The notes: generated from the letters alone by a model not told the origin. A stretch of DNA of 12,131 bases from Bacteroidota bacterium (GCA_947457085.1 CANGUS010000030.1:1-12131); one strand, 5' to 3'; shown: positions 1-7,066, numbered from the stretch's first letter. Numbers and translations are program-made.

Positions 1-239
1 CTATTATACTCATGCAAAAAACAATGAATGATTATTTGATCGATGTTTTTGGTTTAAAACCCTTAGCAGAAAATACTTCTTCCAAAATGAATGATGTGAT
101 GAATGTATTAATTGATATTCGGAAGGAAGCAAAAGTGAAAAAAGATTTTTCTACAAGCGATGCCATTCGAAATAAATTACAGGAAGCTGGCATTCAATTG
201 AAAGATGAAAAAGATGGAAGTGTAAGTTGGAGTATTTAA
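1..239 (+). CDS. cysS: Cysteinyl-tRNA synthetase, C-terminal end (partial)
   Basis: This is the last part of cysteine-tRNA ligase, the cytoplasmic enzyme that charges tRNA-Cys with cysteine using ATP. The reading frame is open to the window edge (first whole codon at base 3), so the gene begins upstream; the ATG at 12 is an internal methionine and not the start. The visible 78 residues match the C-terminal anticodon-binding end of CysRS: a helix with RKEAKVKKDFSTSDAIR, then NKLQEAGIQLKDEKDG and a final W near the C-terminus, which is the typical ending of bacterial CysS. The catalytic Rossmann domain and zinc site lie outside the window. The stop is TAA at 237-239. No convincing terminator follows, and the next gene starts 150 bases on. 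The family call is based on this short tail only, but the tail is characteristic. Confidence 0.88.
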   Translation, partial: IILMQKTMNDYLIDVFGLKPLAENTSSKMNDVMNVLIDIRKEAKVKKDFSTSDAIRNKLQEAGIQLKDEKDGSVSWSI

Positions 240-316
240 CAATTATGAAAATACGGTTTCTTCTATGAATCAACATTTTTTTAAAACTAGAATTTAAAAG
301 AATCGTATATAAGTTT

Positions 317-324
317 TAAATTTG
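317..324 (+). promoter_or_regulatory. Candidate Bacteroidota -7 promoter element for fumC
   Basis: TAAATTTG is an exact match to the Bacteroidota -7 consensus TAnnTTTG and sits 65 bases before the fumC ATG. No clear TTG (-33) element is present 17-23 bases upstream, so this is a half-match in A+T-rich DNA. If used, it would give a leader of roughly 60 bases containing a short, less A+T-rich segment at 353-378. Confidence 0.35.
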
Positions 325-389
325 CAAAATTATTTTTTAAAATTAAAAAAATCCTCTGCGATCTTATATTCCCAGCGGTAAAATAAACA

Positions 390-1784
390 ATGAGTTTCAG
401 AATCGAAAAAGACACGATGGGTGAGGTTTCAGTACCTATGAATGCCATCTATGGAGCGCAAACACAACGCTCTATCGACAATTTTAAAATTGCACAAGAC
501 ATTAACAAAATGCCAAAAGAAATTATTGAGGCATTTGCTTATTTGAAAAAAGCAGCAGCTATCACCAACATGGAAGCCAAGGTTTTGTCGAAAGAAAAAT
601 GCGAATTAATTGGCAAAGTATGTGATGAAATTTTAGAAGGAAAGCATGCTGATGCATTTCCATTAGTGGTATGGCAAACAGGTAGTGGAACACAAAGCAA
701 CATGAATGTAAATGAAGTAGTTGCGTATCGTGGTCATGTATTGATGGGAGGTAAATTAAAAGACAAAGAAAAGTTTTTACACCCTAATGACGATGTAAAT
801 AAAAGCCAAAGTAGCAATGATACTTTTCCAACGGCAATGCACATTGCTGCCTATAAAATGTTGATGGAAACCACTATACCGGGCATCACAAAACTTCGTA
901 ACACATTAGATAAAAAATCGAAGAAATTTATGCATGTGGTAAAAATAGGACGTACTCATTTCATGGATGCTACCCCACTAACTGTTGGTCAAGAATTTAG
1001 TGGATATGTTTCTCAATTAGATCATGGTTTAAAAGCAATTAAAAATTCATTAGCACATTTAAGTGAATTGGCATTGGGAGGAACGGCCGTTGGAACTGGA
1101 ATTAATACACCGAAAAATTATGCAAAAAATGTAGCAAAACACATTGCAAAATTAACTAAACTTCCTTTCGTTACAGCAGAAAATAAATTTGAATCATTGG
1201 CAGCACACGATGCCATCGTAGAAGCGCATGGTGCATTGAAAACGGTTGCGGTTTCATTGATGAAAATTGCAAATGATATTCGTATGTTGTCATCAGGACC
1301 TCGTTCTGGAATTGGTGAAATTTTTATTCCAGATAATGAGCCAGGAAGTTCTATCATGCCAGGAAAAGTAAATCCTACACAATGTGAAGCGTTAACGATG
1401 ATTGCTGCACAAGTGATGGGCAACGATGTAGCCATCTCAGTAGGAGGAAGCATGGGTCATTTTGAATTGAATGTTTTTAAACCAATGATGATTTATAACT
1501 TTTTACACAGTGCTCGTTTAATTGGTGAAGGTTGTGTTTCATTTAATGATAAATGTGCCGTTGGATTAGAACCAATAAAAGCTAACATTAAAAAACATTT
1601 AGACAATTCATTGATGTTGGTAACCGCATTGAACACAAAAATTGGTTATTATAAATCGGCAGAAATTGCTCAAAAAGCACATAAAGAAGGAACTACATTA
1701 AAAGAAATGGCTGTAAAATTAGGCTATGTTACAGACAAAGAATTTGATGCATGGGTAAAACCTGAAGATATGTGTGGATTATAA
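390..1784 (+). CDS. fumC: Class II fumarate hydratase (fumarase C)
   Basis: FumC reversibly hydrates fumarate to L-malate in the TCA cycle. It is the iron-free, oxygen-stable class II enzyme, a cytoplasmic homotetramer. The 464 residues are the usual length for the family. Visible motifs in order: QTGSGTQSNMN (96-106), HPNDDVNKSQSSND (131-144), GRTHFMDATPLT (187-198) with the H190 that corresponds to the E. coli catalytic-site histidine H188, and the superfamily signature GSSIMPGKVNP (319-329) with the catalytic loop serine S320 (E. coli S318), K326 and N328. These, with LTVGQE following the histidine, favour fumarase over aspartase or argininosuccinate lyase in the same superfamily. The ATG at 390 gives the normal N-terminus and is preceded by an A-rich stretch, not a Shine-Dalgarno site. 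The gene appears to be its own transcription unit, with a candidate promoter upstream and a hairpin terminator right after it. Nothing looks broken. Confidence 0.97.
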   Translation: MSFRIEKDTMGEVSVPMNAIYGAQTQRSIDNFKIAQDINKMPKEIIEAFAYLKKAAAITNMEAKVLSKEKCELIGKVCDEILEGKHADAFPLVVWQTGSGTQSNMNVNEVVAYRGHVLMGGKLKDKEKFLHPNDDVNKSQSSNDTFPTAMHIAAYKMLMETTIPGITKLRNTLDKKSKKFMHVVKIGRTHFMDATPLTVGQEFSGYVSQLDHGLKAIKNSLAHLSELALGGTAVGTGINTPKNYAKNVAKHIAKLTKLPFVTAENKFESLAAHDAIVEAHGALKTVAVSLMKIANDIRMLSSGPRSGIGEIFIPDNEPGSSIMPGKVNPTQCEALTMIAAQVMGNDVAISVGGSMGHFELNVFKPMMIYNFLHSARLIGEGCVSFNDKCAVGLEPIKANIKKHLDNSLMLVTALNTKIGYYKSAEIAQKAHKEGTTLKEMAVKLGYVTDKEFDAWVKPEDMCGL

Positions 1785-1806
1785 ATGAATACAAGGATCT
1801 AATTTT

Positions 1807-1842
1807 AAAAAATGGAATGCAACGATGTGTTCCATTTTTTTT
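1807..1842 (+). terminator. Rho-independent terminator after fumC
   Basis: An 11-bp perfect stem (1807-1817 with 1830-1840; AAAAAATGGAA / TTCCATTTTTT) encloses a 12-base loop and ends in a run of eight T (1835-1842). The stem is A+T-rich, with only two G-C pairs, but the position 22 bases after the fumC stop and the T run support termination. Its T run borders the -7-like element of the next gene. Confidence 0.65.
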
Positions 1843-1849
1843 ATATTTG
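1842..1849 (+). promoter_or_regulatory. Candidate -7 promoter element of the GNAT gene
   Basis: TATATTTG fits the Bacteroidota -7 consensus TAnnTTTG exactly and begins at the last T of the fumC terminator. It ends only four bases before the ATG at 1854, so transcription from it would start at or very near the start codon and give a leaderless or nearly leaderless mRNA. No TTG is seen at the expected -33 distance, where the terminator stem-loop lies, so the site is tentative. Confidence 0.4.
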
Positions 1850-1853
1850 AGAT

Positions 1854-2372
1854 ATGATTCGAAAAGGAAACATCAACGATGCAGCACTTTTACATACCAT
1901 TGGTGTTAAAACATTTGACGACACATTTGGTGGAACCTGCACCAAAGAAGACATGCAATTTGTATTACATAAATTTTTTAATTTGGAACAATGTATAATC
2001 GATTTGCAAGATGAAAATGATAATTTCTTTTTCTTGGAAGAAGAAGGTATTGCGAAAGGTTATATTCGTATCAACGAAATTCATGAATACCCTTTTGAAG
2101 ATTTGAAAGCATTTAAATGCATTGAACTCGTTCGATTATATGTATTAAAAGAATATCATGGTACACATGTAGCCACAGACTTAATGCAGTTCGCTTTTGA
2201 TTTTGCGAAAGATAGAAACTACGAAAAAATGTACCTCAGTGTATGGGAATATAATTTCAGAGCCAGGGGGTTTTATGAAAAATTAGGCTTTGTGAATACA
2301 GGTAAAGAAAATGATTTTCCTTTAGGAACAACTCCTCAAACAGATTTTTGGTTTGTAAAGGATTTAATTTGA
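1854..2372 (+). CDS. GNAT-family N-acetyltransferase, PaiA-like
   Basis: Predicted cytoplasmic acetyl-CoA-dependent N-acetyltransferase of the GCN5-related superfamily. The 172-residue layout resembles the PaiA spermidine/spermine acetyltransferase group: ETFNDTF-like KTFDDTFGG (19-27), FFFLEEEGIAKGYI (58-71), the beta-4/alpha-3 region ELVRLYVLKEYHG (91-103), LSVWEYNFRARGFYEKLGF (128-146), and a conserved-looking end QTDFWFVKDLI. The Trp-Glu and Phe-Tyr residues of the C-terminal half match PaiA-type proteins. The acetyl-CoA pyrophosphate loop is unusual: the common Q/R-x-x-G-x-G/A reads H102-G-T-H105-V-A107, so the first conserved glycine is a histidine. The substrate cannot be told from sequence; polyamine acetylation is possible by resemblance only. 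It sits alone between the fumC terminator and a 166-base gap. The ATG at 1854 is the only sensible start, since the terminator lies directly upstream. Confidence 0.85.
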   Translation: MIRKGNINDAALLHTIGVKTFDDTFGGTCTKEDMQFVLHKFFNLEQCIIDLQDENDNFFFLEEEGIAKGYIRINEIHEYPFEDLKAFKCIELVRLYVLKEYHGTHVATDLMQFAFDFAKDRNYEKMYLSVWEYNFRARGFYEKLGFVNTGKENDFPLGTTPQTDFWFVKDLI

Positions 2373-2383
2373 TAACAAATTAA
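2364..2383 (+). terminator. Weak A+T-rich hairpin at the end of the GNAT gene
   Basis: TTAATTTG (2364-2371) and CAAATTAA (2376-2383) form a perfect 8-bp stem with a 4-base loop that overlaps the stop codon at 2370-2372. It has a single G-C pair and no T run after it. It may help end the transcript or protect the 3' end, but could be a chance inverted repeat in A+T-rich DNA. Confidence 0.25.
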
Positions 2384-2538
2384 TTAGTGTCAACAATATA
2401 TTTTGAATAGTTAATAAAGATACTGTTTGCCAATATGAGAATCAGTAATGAAGTTTTTTAACAAAAAATAATAAAGCAATAAATAAGACTTAACTTTATC
2501 AAATTCTAATAGTCTATGGTTTTTAAAAACAATATTAT

Positions 2539-3303
2539 ATGAAAAAATACATTCTACTGGTTGGTTTTGCAATAGCTAGCCAATATGCTCAGGCACAAAC
2601 ATTAAAAAATATATTAAAAAATGCCGATAAAGTTTTAAACAATCAATCTGGTGGTCAACAAAATCAAGGAACTATTTTAGGTGGTCTAGGAGCGAATGTA
2701 TCCAATACAGAAGTTGTCAATGGATTAAAGGAAGCCTTAAAAATCAGCGCACAAAACTCTTCAAAAAAATTAAATGTTGCCAATGGTTTTTTTGGAAATC
2801 AATTAATAAAAATTTTAATGCCAAAAGAAGTTTCTAAAATTGAAACTACGCTTCGTCAATTTGGTTTTAATAAACAATGTGATCAATTAATATTAAGTTT
2901 GAACAGAGCTGCTGAAGATGCTTCTGGCAAAGCAGTTCCGATATTTATCAATGCAATCACCAACATGAATATCAATGATGGATTAACAATTTTACGAGGT
3001 GGAAACAATGCCGCAACTAACTTTTTAAAACAAACTACTACAGCTGCATTGACACAAGCATTTAGACCTGTGATAGAAAAATCATTAGAGAGAGTAAATG
3101 CACCAGCTTTATGGCAATCTATTTTTACTACCTACAACAAATTACCTATATCTCGTCAAAAAGTAAATACCGATTTAACGGGTTATGTAACAGAAAGAGC
3201 TTTGGCAGGATTGTTTACAACAGTTGCACAAGAAGAAGCAAATATTCGTACAAATCCTGCAGCACAAATTACTGGTTTATTAAAAAAAGTATTTGGTAGC
3301 TAA
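2539..3303 (+). CDS. Exported DUF4197 domain protein
   Basis: I recognise this as a DUF4197-family protein, whose function is unknown to me. An N-terminal signal peptide is clear: MKK, a hydrophobic stretch to about residue 14, and the cleavage-like site AQA-QT near residues 17-21. There is no lipobox cysteine, so a soluble periplasmic product is likely. A Gln/Asn/Gly-rich linker follows (about 34-54). The family domain runs from about 55 to the end. It starts with the NGLKEALKIS segment (61-70) and contains LMPKEVSKIETTLRQFG (93-109), LSLNRAAEDASGKAVPIF (119-136), ALTQAFRPVIEKSLERV (170-186), YNKLP, and the ending TNPAAQITGLLKKVFG. The protein is mostly helical in appearance. It is a single-gene unit with a strong terminator behind it and a 166-base upstream gap without an obvious consensus promoter. 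The family call is firm; the biological role is open. Confidence 0.9.
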   Translation: MKKYILLVGFAIASQYAQAQTLKNILKNADKVLNNQSGGQQNQGTILGGLGANVSNTEVVNGLKEALKISAQNSSKKLNVANGFFGNQLIKILMPKEVSKIETTLRQFGFNKQCDQLILSLNRAAEDASGKAVPIFINAITNMNINDGLTILRGGNNAATNFLKQTTTAALTQAFRPVIEKSLERVNAPALWQSIFTTYNKLPISRQKVNTDLTGYVTERALAGLFTTVAQEEANIRTNPAAQITGLLKKVFGS

Positions 3304-3325
3304 TTTTTGAACGAATATAATGATC

Positions 3326-3355
3326 AATCCGATTCAATAGAATCGGATTTTTTTT
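3326..3355 (+). terminator. Strong rho-independent terminator after the DUF4197 gene
   Basis: AATCCGATTC (3326-3335) pairs perfectly with GAATCGGATT (3340-3349) around the 4-base loop AATA, and a T run continues to 3355. It lies 22 bases after the stop codon. This is a textbook intrinsic terminator for the + strand gene. Confidence 0.9.
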
Positions 3356-3379
3356 AAATAGTAGATGAGTTTTATAAAC

Positions 3380-3409
3380 AAAAAAGGCTATCTCTTTGAG
3401 ATAGCCTTT
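3380..3409 (-). terminator. Strong rho-independent terminator of the - strand PPIase unit
   Basis: A perfect 12-bp stem (3383-3394 with 3398-3409, AAAGGCTATCTC / GAGATAGCCTTT) closes a 3-base loop. Read on the - strand it ends in a run of six T (3385-3380), 21 bases after the stop of the converging gene. The + strand reading also has T residues after the stem but they are fewer, so its main use is for the - strand. Confidence 0.88.
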
Positions 3410-3430
3410 CAATTTATAATTGTTCGTCTA

Positions 3431-5398
3431 TTATTTAATAATTGATTTAATCACTTTTTCATTCAATTTTACAGGATATTTTGCTTCTAAATCTGCTATC
3501 CATTTTTTTTCTAAATACTCTTGATATTCAGAAATTACATAACCGCGGGCCTCACTCAACGTTTTTTGAGATGGTTCATCATCTACTTCATCCACTTTTA
3601 ATATTGTATATGTACCTTCTTCATTTTTATAATAAGGGCAATATTTTCCTGCAATCATGTTTAAAGTTACTGGGAATCGACTTTTTTCATATTTCCCATT
3701 TTCAGCTACTAATTTATTTTGAGCACCAGCTTCACTTACCGCTTTTAAAACGTCATCAGAAGTTTTATTTTTTGGATTATTTAATTGTTGCTCTAATAAG
3801 ATTGCAGTTGCTTCATCGTTGGCTTTATAAATAGTTCCTTTTATAGACGATCCCCATTGATAGTTCGATTTATTATTTGTATAAAACTCATTTAAGCCTG
3901 TTGTATCCATAGAGGCTCTAGACCATACAGATTTATCAGTCAATTCAAACAACATAATACCATCTCTATATTCTGTCAATAAATTTCTATAGTCTTCATT
4001 GTCATCAACCAATCTGTTTTCTTGAAAATCATTCATTGCTTTATCAGCATAGTTTTTATATAACGAACGTAAAGTAGCCTCTTTTTTTCCGTACATTTTT
4101 GCTTTGGTAAATGCTTCTAAATAGTTTGCAAAATCAGCTTGGGTAAATTCTACATTCGTCATTGTAAACAATGGCTTTTTATACTTAGCATATGTATTTG
4201 CATTGTATGTACCATTCATTAATGTAGAATCATTAATTGCAGCTATTATTTCGTTTAACGCAATCGGGTATTCTTTGAAGTTTAATTTATCTTTTACTTT
4301 TTCTGTATATTCCAAACGAGCAATATCTGTTCTGCTATCTTTTTCAATTCTTTTTCCTAAATCTGTTTTTACAGAATCAAAAGGTTTTAAAGGCGTTTTG
4401 CTGATTAATTTGATGATATGATAACCATACTCTGTTTTTACAGGTTGTGAAATATCGCCTGCTTTTTTTAAACTAAATGCGGCATCTTCAAATACAGGTA
4501 ACATTTGTCCTACACCAAAAGTTGGCAACACCCCTTTCGAATTCAATGAAAATTTATCATCAGAATATTTTTCTACCATGGCTTCAAATGACGCTCCATT
4601 TTTTAGCAACGTATATACCGAGTCGATTCTAGCTTTGCCTATTTTATCTCCTGCTTCTCCAGCACTTTTTTTCACATTAACCAAAATTTGAGCAACTTGA
4701 ATTTCACCTCTTGCTGGTCTTTCTTCTAATTTTTTAATGATGTGATAACCATAAATCGTTTTGAATGGTTTTGAAACATCATCTACTGGTGTATTGTAAG
4801 CTACATTTTCAAATGGATATACAATTTGCAATGTCGTTATAAATCCTAAATCTCCTCCGTTTAAGCCCGTTTGTTTATCATCACTAAACATTCTAGCGAT
4901 GACAGAAAAATCGGCATTATTAACTGTGATTGCATTATAAAGACTATCTATTTTTTGATAAGCACTTAAGGTGTCGTCATTATTACGAGGGGTTGATATC
5001 AGTATATGCGCAACTCTAACATCTTTCTTTGAGCGTTCATAGGCTTCTTTCAACAACTTATTTTTCATTTCAGCGTCTGTCAAATATGTCTTTGCCAATT
5101 GTTTTTTATAAGTACTCAATTCTGACTCAATGTTTGCTAAGGTATCTATTTTTAAGGCATTTGCTTCCGCTACTTTCATTTTAAAACGGCTATATAGCAT
5201 TAAATATTCTCGTACCGCTTTTTCACTAAAATCGGGTTGTTGATTGTTAATGTTTTTGGTATACATTCTCAAAAACTCTTTTTTAGTTACTGCATTCCCT
5301 CCGTAGGTAAATAATACATCCTCCTTTTTTTGAGCATCTATAGTAAAAGAAGTGATTAAAGCTAAAAGTAACAGATTTAAACTAAGAATATTTTTCAT
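3431..5398 (-). CDS. Exported parvulin-type peptidyl-prolyl isomerase, two PpiC domains (SurA/PpiD-like)
   Basis: Predicted periplasmic foldase/chaperone that speeds cis-trans isomerisation of proline bonds in envelope proteins. A signal peptide covers about residues 1-22 (hydrophobic LNLLLLALITSFTI, cleavage near IDA-Q). A helical chaperone-like N-domain follows (about 35-120). The first rotamase domain (about 127-225) shows RVAHILIS (128-135), GLNGGDLGFI (178-187) and YGYHIIK (216-222). The second (about 233-332) shows QVAQILV (234-240), SKGVLPTFGVGQMLPVFE (287-304) and YGYHIIK (324-330). The second domain has Gln237 where the first has the conserved His131. The remaining ~320 residues are long, charged and mixed helical, without a motif I can name; they may contain a degenerate further domain. 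It lies 51 bases downstream of the TlpA-like gene on the same strand, probably in one operon, and ends at a strong terminator. The enzyme class is secure; assignment to SurA proper is not. Confidence 0.92.
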   Translation of the reverse strand: MKNILSLNLLLLALITSFTIDAQKKEDVLFTYGGNAVTKKEFLRMYTKNINNQQPDFSEKAVREYLMLYSRFKMKVAEANALKIDTLANIESELSTYKKQLAKTYLTDAEMKNKLLKEAYERSKKDVRVAHILISTPRNNDDTLSAYQKIDSLYNAITVNNADFSVIARMFSDDKQTGLNGGDLGFITTLQIVYPFENVAYNTPVDDVSKPFKTIYGYHIIKKLEERPARGEIQVAQILVNVKKSAGEAGDKIGKARIDSVYTLLKNGASFEAMVEKYSDDKFSLNSKGVLPTFGVGQMLPVFEDAAFSLKKAGDISQPVKTEYGYHIIKLISKTPLKPFDSVKTDLGKRIEKDSRTDIARLEYTEKVKDKLNFKEYPIALNEIIAAINDSTLMNGTYNANTYAKYKKPLFTMTNVEFTQADFANYLEAFTKAKMYGKKEATLRSLYKNYADKAMNDFQENRLVDDNEDYRNLLTEYRDGIMLFELTDKSVWSRASMDTTGLNEFYTNNKSNYQWGSSIKGTIYKANDEATAILLEQQLNNPKNKTSDDVLKAVSEAGAQNKLVAENGKYEKSRFPVTLNMIAGKYCPYYKNEEGTYTILKVDEVDDEPSQKTLSEARGYVISEYQEYLEKKWIADLEAKYPVKLNEKVIKSIIK

Positions 5399-5449
5399 AA
5401 TAAATTTTACGACTTTATTTTAATGTTTGAGATTGCGAATTTACTTCTT

Positions 5450-6883
5450 TTATTTATTTGTTTTTTTCTTTTTTTCTAGCCATTCAATGAGGCCCAAAAC
5501 ATTGGTATGATCTATTCGCTTACCACGAATAACTTTATTTTCATCCAATAGATATAAGGTTGGCGTGCTATACACATCATAAAAAGCTCTAAAATTGGAA
5601 GTGTGATTTGGATCATGAACATGCACCCAACCATCTCCTAATTTATTTTCTGAAATGAATTTTTTCCATTTGTCTGTTTCGCCATCTGCTTCAACAGCAT
5701 ATATTTTTACATTGTATTTTTTTAATGCTGCTTTGTACAACGAATCAAATATGGGCATTTCTTTTTGGCAATGTCCACAAGTTGGTGACCAAAATATCAA
5801 AATAGTATAATTTGCTTTAACGGCAGATAAAGGCAAAACGTTGATACCAGAAGTATCCATCATTCTTATATCCATAGCAGGTTGACCAATCATATTGGGC
5901 GCAATTTTTCGAGCTCTGTCTACATATTTTGCTAATTGTGCAGAGTCTGTCCATGGAGCCAATCCTTTCATGTAATAATTTTCTACCAAGTAAACAAAAG
6001 CCTCATCCATGCCCATTATCTTGCTGGTTTCTGTCCAACGGGTTAAATACCACAATGAGTATTTAAACGTTTCCTCCATTCCTTTTGCTTTTTGTAAAAT
6101 CATATCACATTCTTTTTCTACTGAATCTGGGGTTGGAATCACTAATTTAGACATATAGTTTTCTAATTTAGATTCATACAAAGGAGAATATATTAACCGG
6201 TCGTCTCTAAAATCATATTTATCCCAAAAATGGCCTTTGTAAAAATTTCTTGGATACAAGGAATCTTTTGTTCCATCTGGATTTGTTGGCAAAACAGTTG
6301 GAATTTCAGGTTCACTTACCGCATTAAATAATTTAGCTAAAAATGAAGTAGGTTTTTTAGCAATTATATTTTCTCGATAATCTTGTAATTCTTTCCCTTT
6401 CACTTTTAATTTTTCATATACAGCAGTCGTATCTTTTTTGTTTTTTGCTGCAACTAATTGTCCTTCTATTTTTTGATATTCAGCACCATATTTTACCAAA
6501 AAACGCTGATAATCATAAAAATCTACATTTTCTGAAGTGCCTTTAAATACTATGCTTTGATAAATATTAGAACGGGTAGTTTCAAATGAAAGATCGTCTC
6601 CATTATTTAAAATAAATTCTACATTCGTCGTTCTATCATAAAATAAGATTGAATAAATCCCCCCTACAATTTTTTTAGCTGATTTAAATGTGACTTCACC
6701 ATTGCTATTTAATTTGGCCGAATCTACTCGATACACATTCGATGCTTTTCCATAGTAGTTACAGAGATAAACCATGGTATCTTTTTGGTCTGTAAATTTT
6801 GCTTTTATTGAGTAACCATCTTTTGCATTTACTTGAATGTATGATGCAATTAAAATGAATAACGAAAGAAATATTTTTTTCAT
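5450..6883 (-). CDS. Exported TlpA-like thioredoxin-fold protein with DUF4369/DUF5106-type N-terminal regions
   Basis: Predicted periplasmic thiol-disulfide oxidoreductase of the TlpA/ResA type common in Bacteroidota. A signal peptide spans residues 1-20 (MKKIFLSLFILIASY, cleavage VNA-K). Residues about 23-120 form a beta-rich DUF4369-like region (KFTDQKDTMVYLCNYYG, FKSAKKIVGGIYSILF). About 125-325 is a largely helical DUF5106-like region with the conserved-looking NFYKGHFWDKYDFRDDRL (213-230). The C-terminal thioredoxin domain (about 333-470) has the active site FWSPTCGHCQKEMP (364-377; redox pair C369 and C372) and the cis-proline segment YSTPTLYLLD (438-447, P441). The CxxC is intact, so it should be redox-active; whether it reduces or oxidises, and its partner, cannot be told. 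It is the first gene of a likely two-gene unit with the parvulin downstream. The ATG at 6883 places the signal peptide at the very N-terminus. Confidence 0.93.
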   Translation of the reverse strand: MKKIFLSLFILIASYIQVNAKDGYSIKAKFTDQKDTMVYLCNYYGKASNVYRVDSAKLNSNGEVTFKSAKKIVGGIYSILFYDRTTNVEFILNNGDDLSFETTRSNIYQSIVFKGTSENVDFYDYQRFLVKYGAEYQKIEGQLVAAKNKKDTTAVYEKLKVKGKELQDYRENIIAKKPTSFLAKLFNAVSEPEIPTVLPTNPDGTKDSLYPRNFYKGHFWDKYDFRDDRLIYSPLYESKLENYMSKLVIPTPDSVEKECDMILQKAKGMEETFKYSLWYLTRWTETSKIMGMDEAFVYLVENYYMKGLAPWTDSAQLAKYVDRARKIAPNMIGQPAMDIRMMDTSGINVLPLSAVKANYTILIFWSPTCGHCQKEMPIFDSLYKAALKKYNVKIYAVEADGETDKWKKFISENKLGDGWVHVHDPNHTSNFRAFYDVYSTPTLYLLDENKVIRGKRIDHTNVLGLIEWLEKKKKTNK

Positions 6884-7036
6884 AAAAAACTATTTTTTTG
6901 AATTATGAGGGGTGAAATTACTACATGGAGACGTTTAAAAAAAATTGAAAGTATAGCATTTCAAAAGGATTAACACTTTGTTATAGTTTACCTTTTTTTA
7001 ACTCAAAATTGATGCAATTAATATTGACACCTTAAC

Positions 7037-7065
7037 TTGCAACACTATTACTAATTGTACTTTAT
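7037..7065 (+). promoter_or_regulatory. Weak promoter candidate for rlmD in the divergent intergenic region
   Basis: TTG (7037-7039), an 18-base spacer and TACTTTAT (7058-7065) resemble the Bacteroidota TTG/N17-23/TAnnTTTG layout, but the -7 part misses two of six fixed positions. It abuts the ATG at 7067, so the transcript would need to be leaderless. The 183-base gap 6884-7066 must also hold the promoter for the opposite gene; I could not pick out an exact match for it. Confidence 0.2.
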
Positions 7066-7066
7066 T

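Noticed and set aside
332..352. ATTTTTT / AAAAAAT inverted repeat before fumC as a terminator of cysS
   Set aside because: The stem is only A-T pairs and no T run follows on the + strand; expected by chance in such A+T-rich DNA.
1118..1453. 111-codon open frame on the - strand inside fumC
   Set aside because: It lies wholly opposite the conserved catalytic region of fumC, has no recognisable family motif, and its amino acid pattern is what antisense of conserved coding DNA gives.
2396..2429. TATATTTTG and TACTGTTTG as promoter -7 elements of the DUF4197 gene
   Set aside because: Both have three bases instead of two between TA and TTTG, and they lie more than 100 bases before the ATG without a matching -33 at the right spacing; too weak to list.
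3481..3834. 117-codon open frame on the + strand opposite the parvulin gene
   Set aside because: Leu/His/Phe-rich product typical of antisense reading of a Lys/Glu/Asn-rich gene; no start context and no family resemblance.
7055..7066. TTG start for rlmD four codons upstream of the ATG
   Set aside because: The ATG at 7067 gives the MSRKKK beginning usual for this family; the extra residues MYFI have no support.
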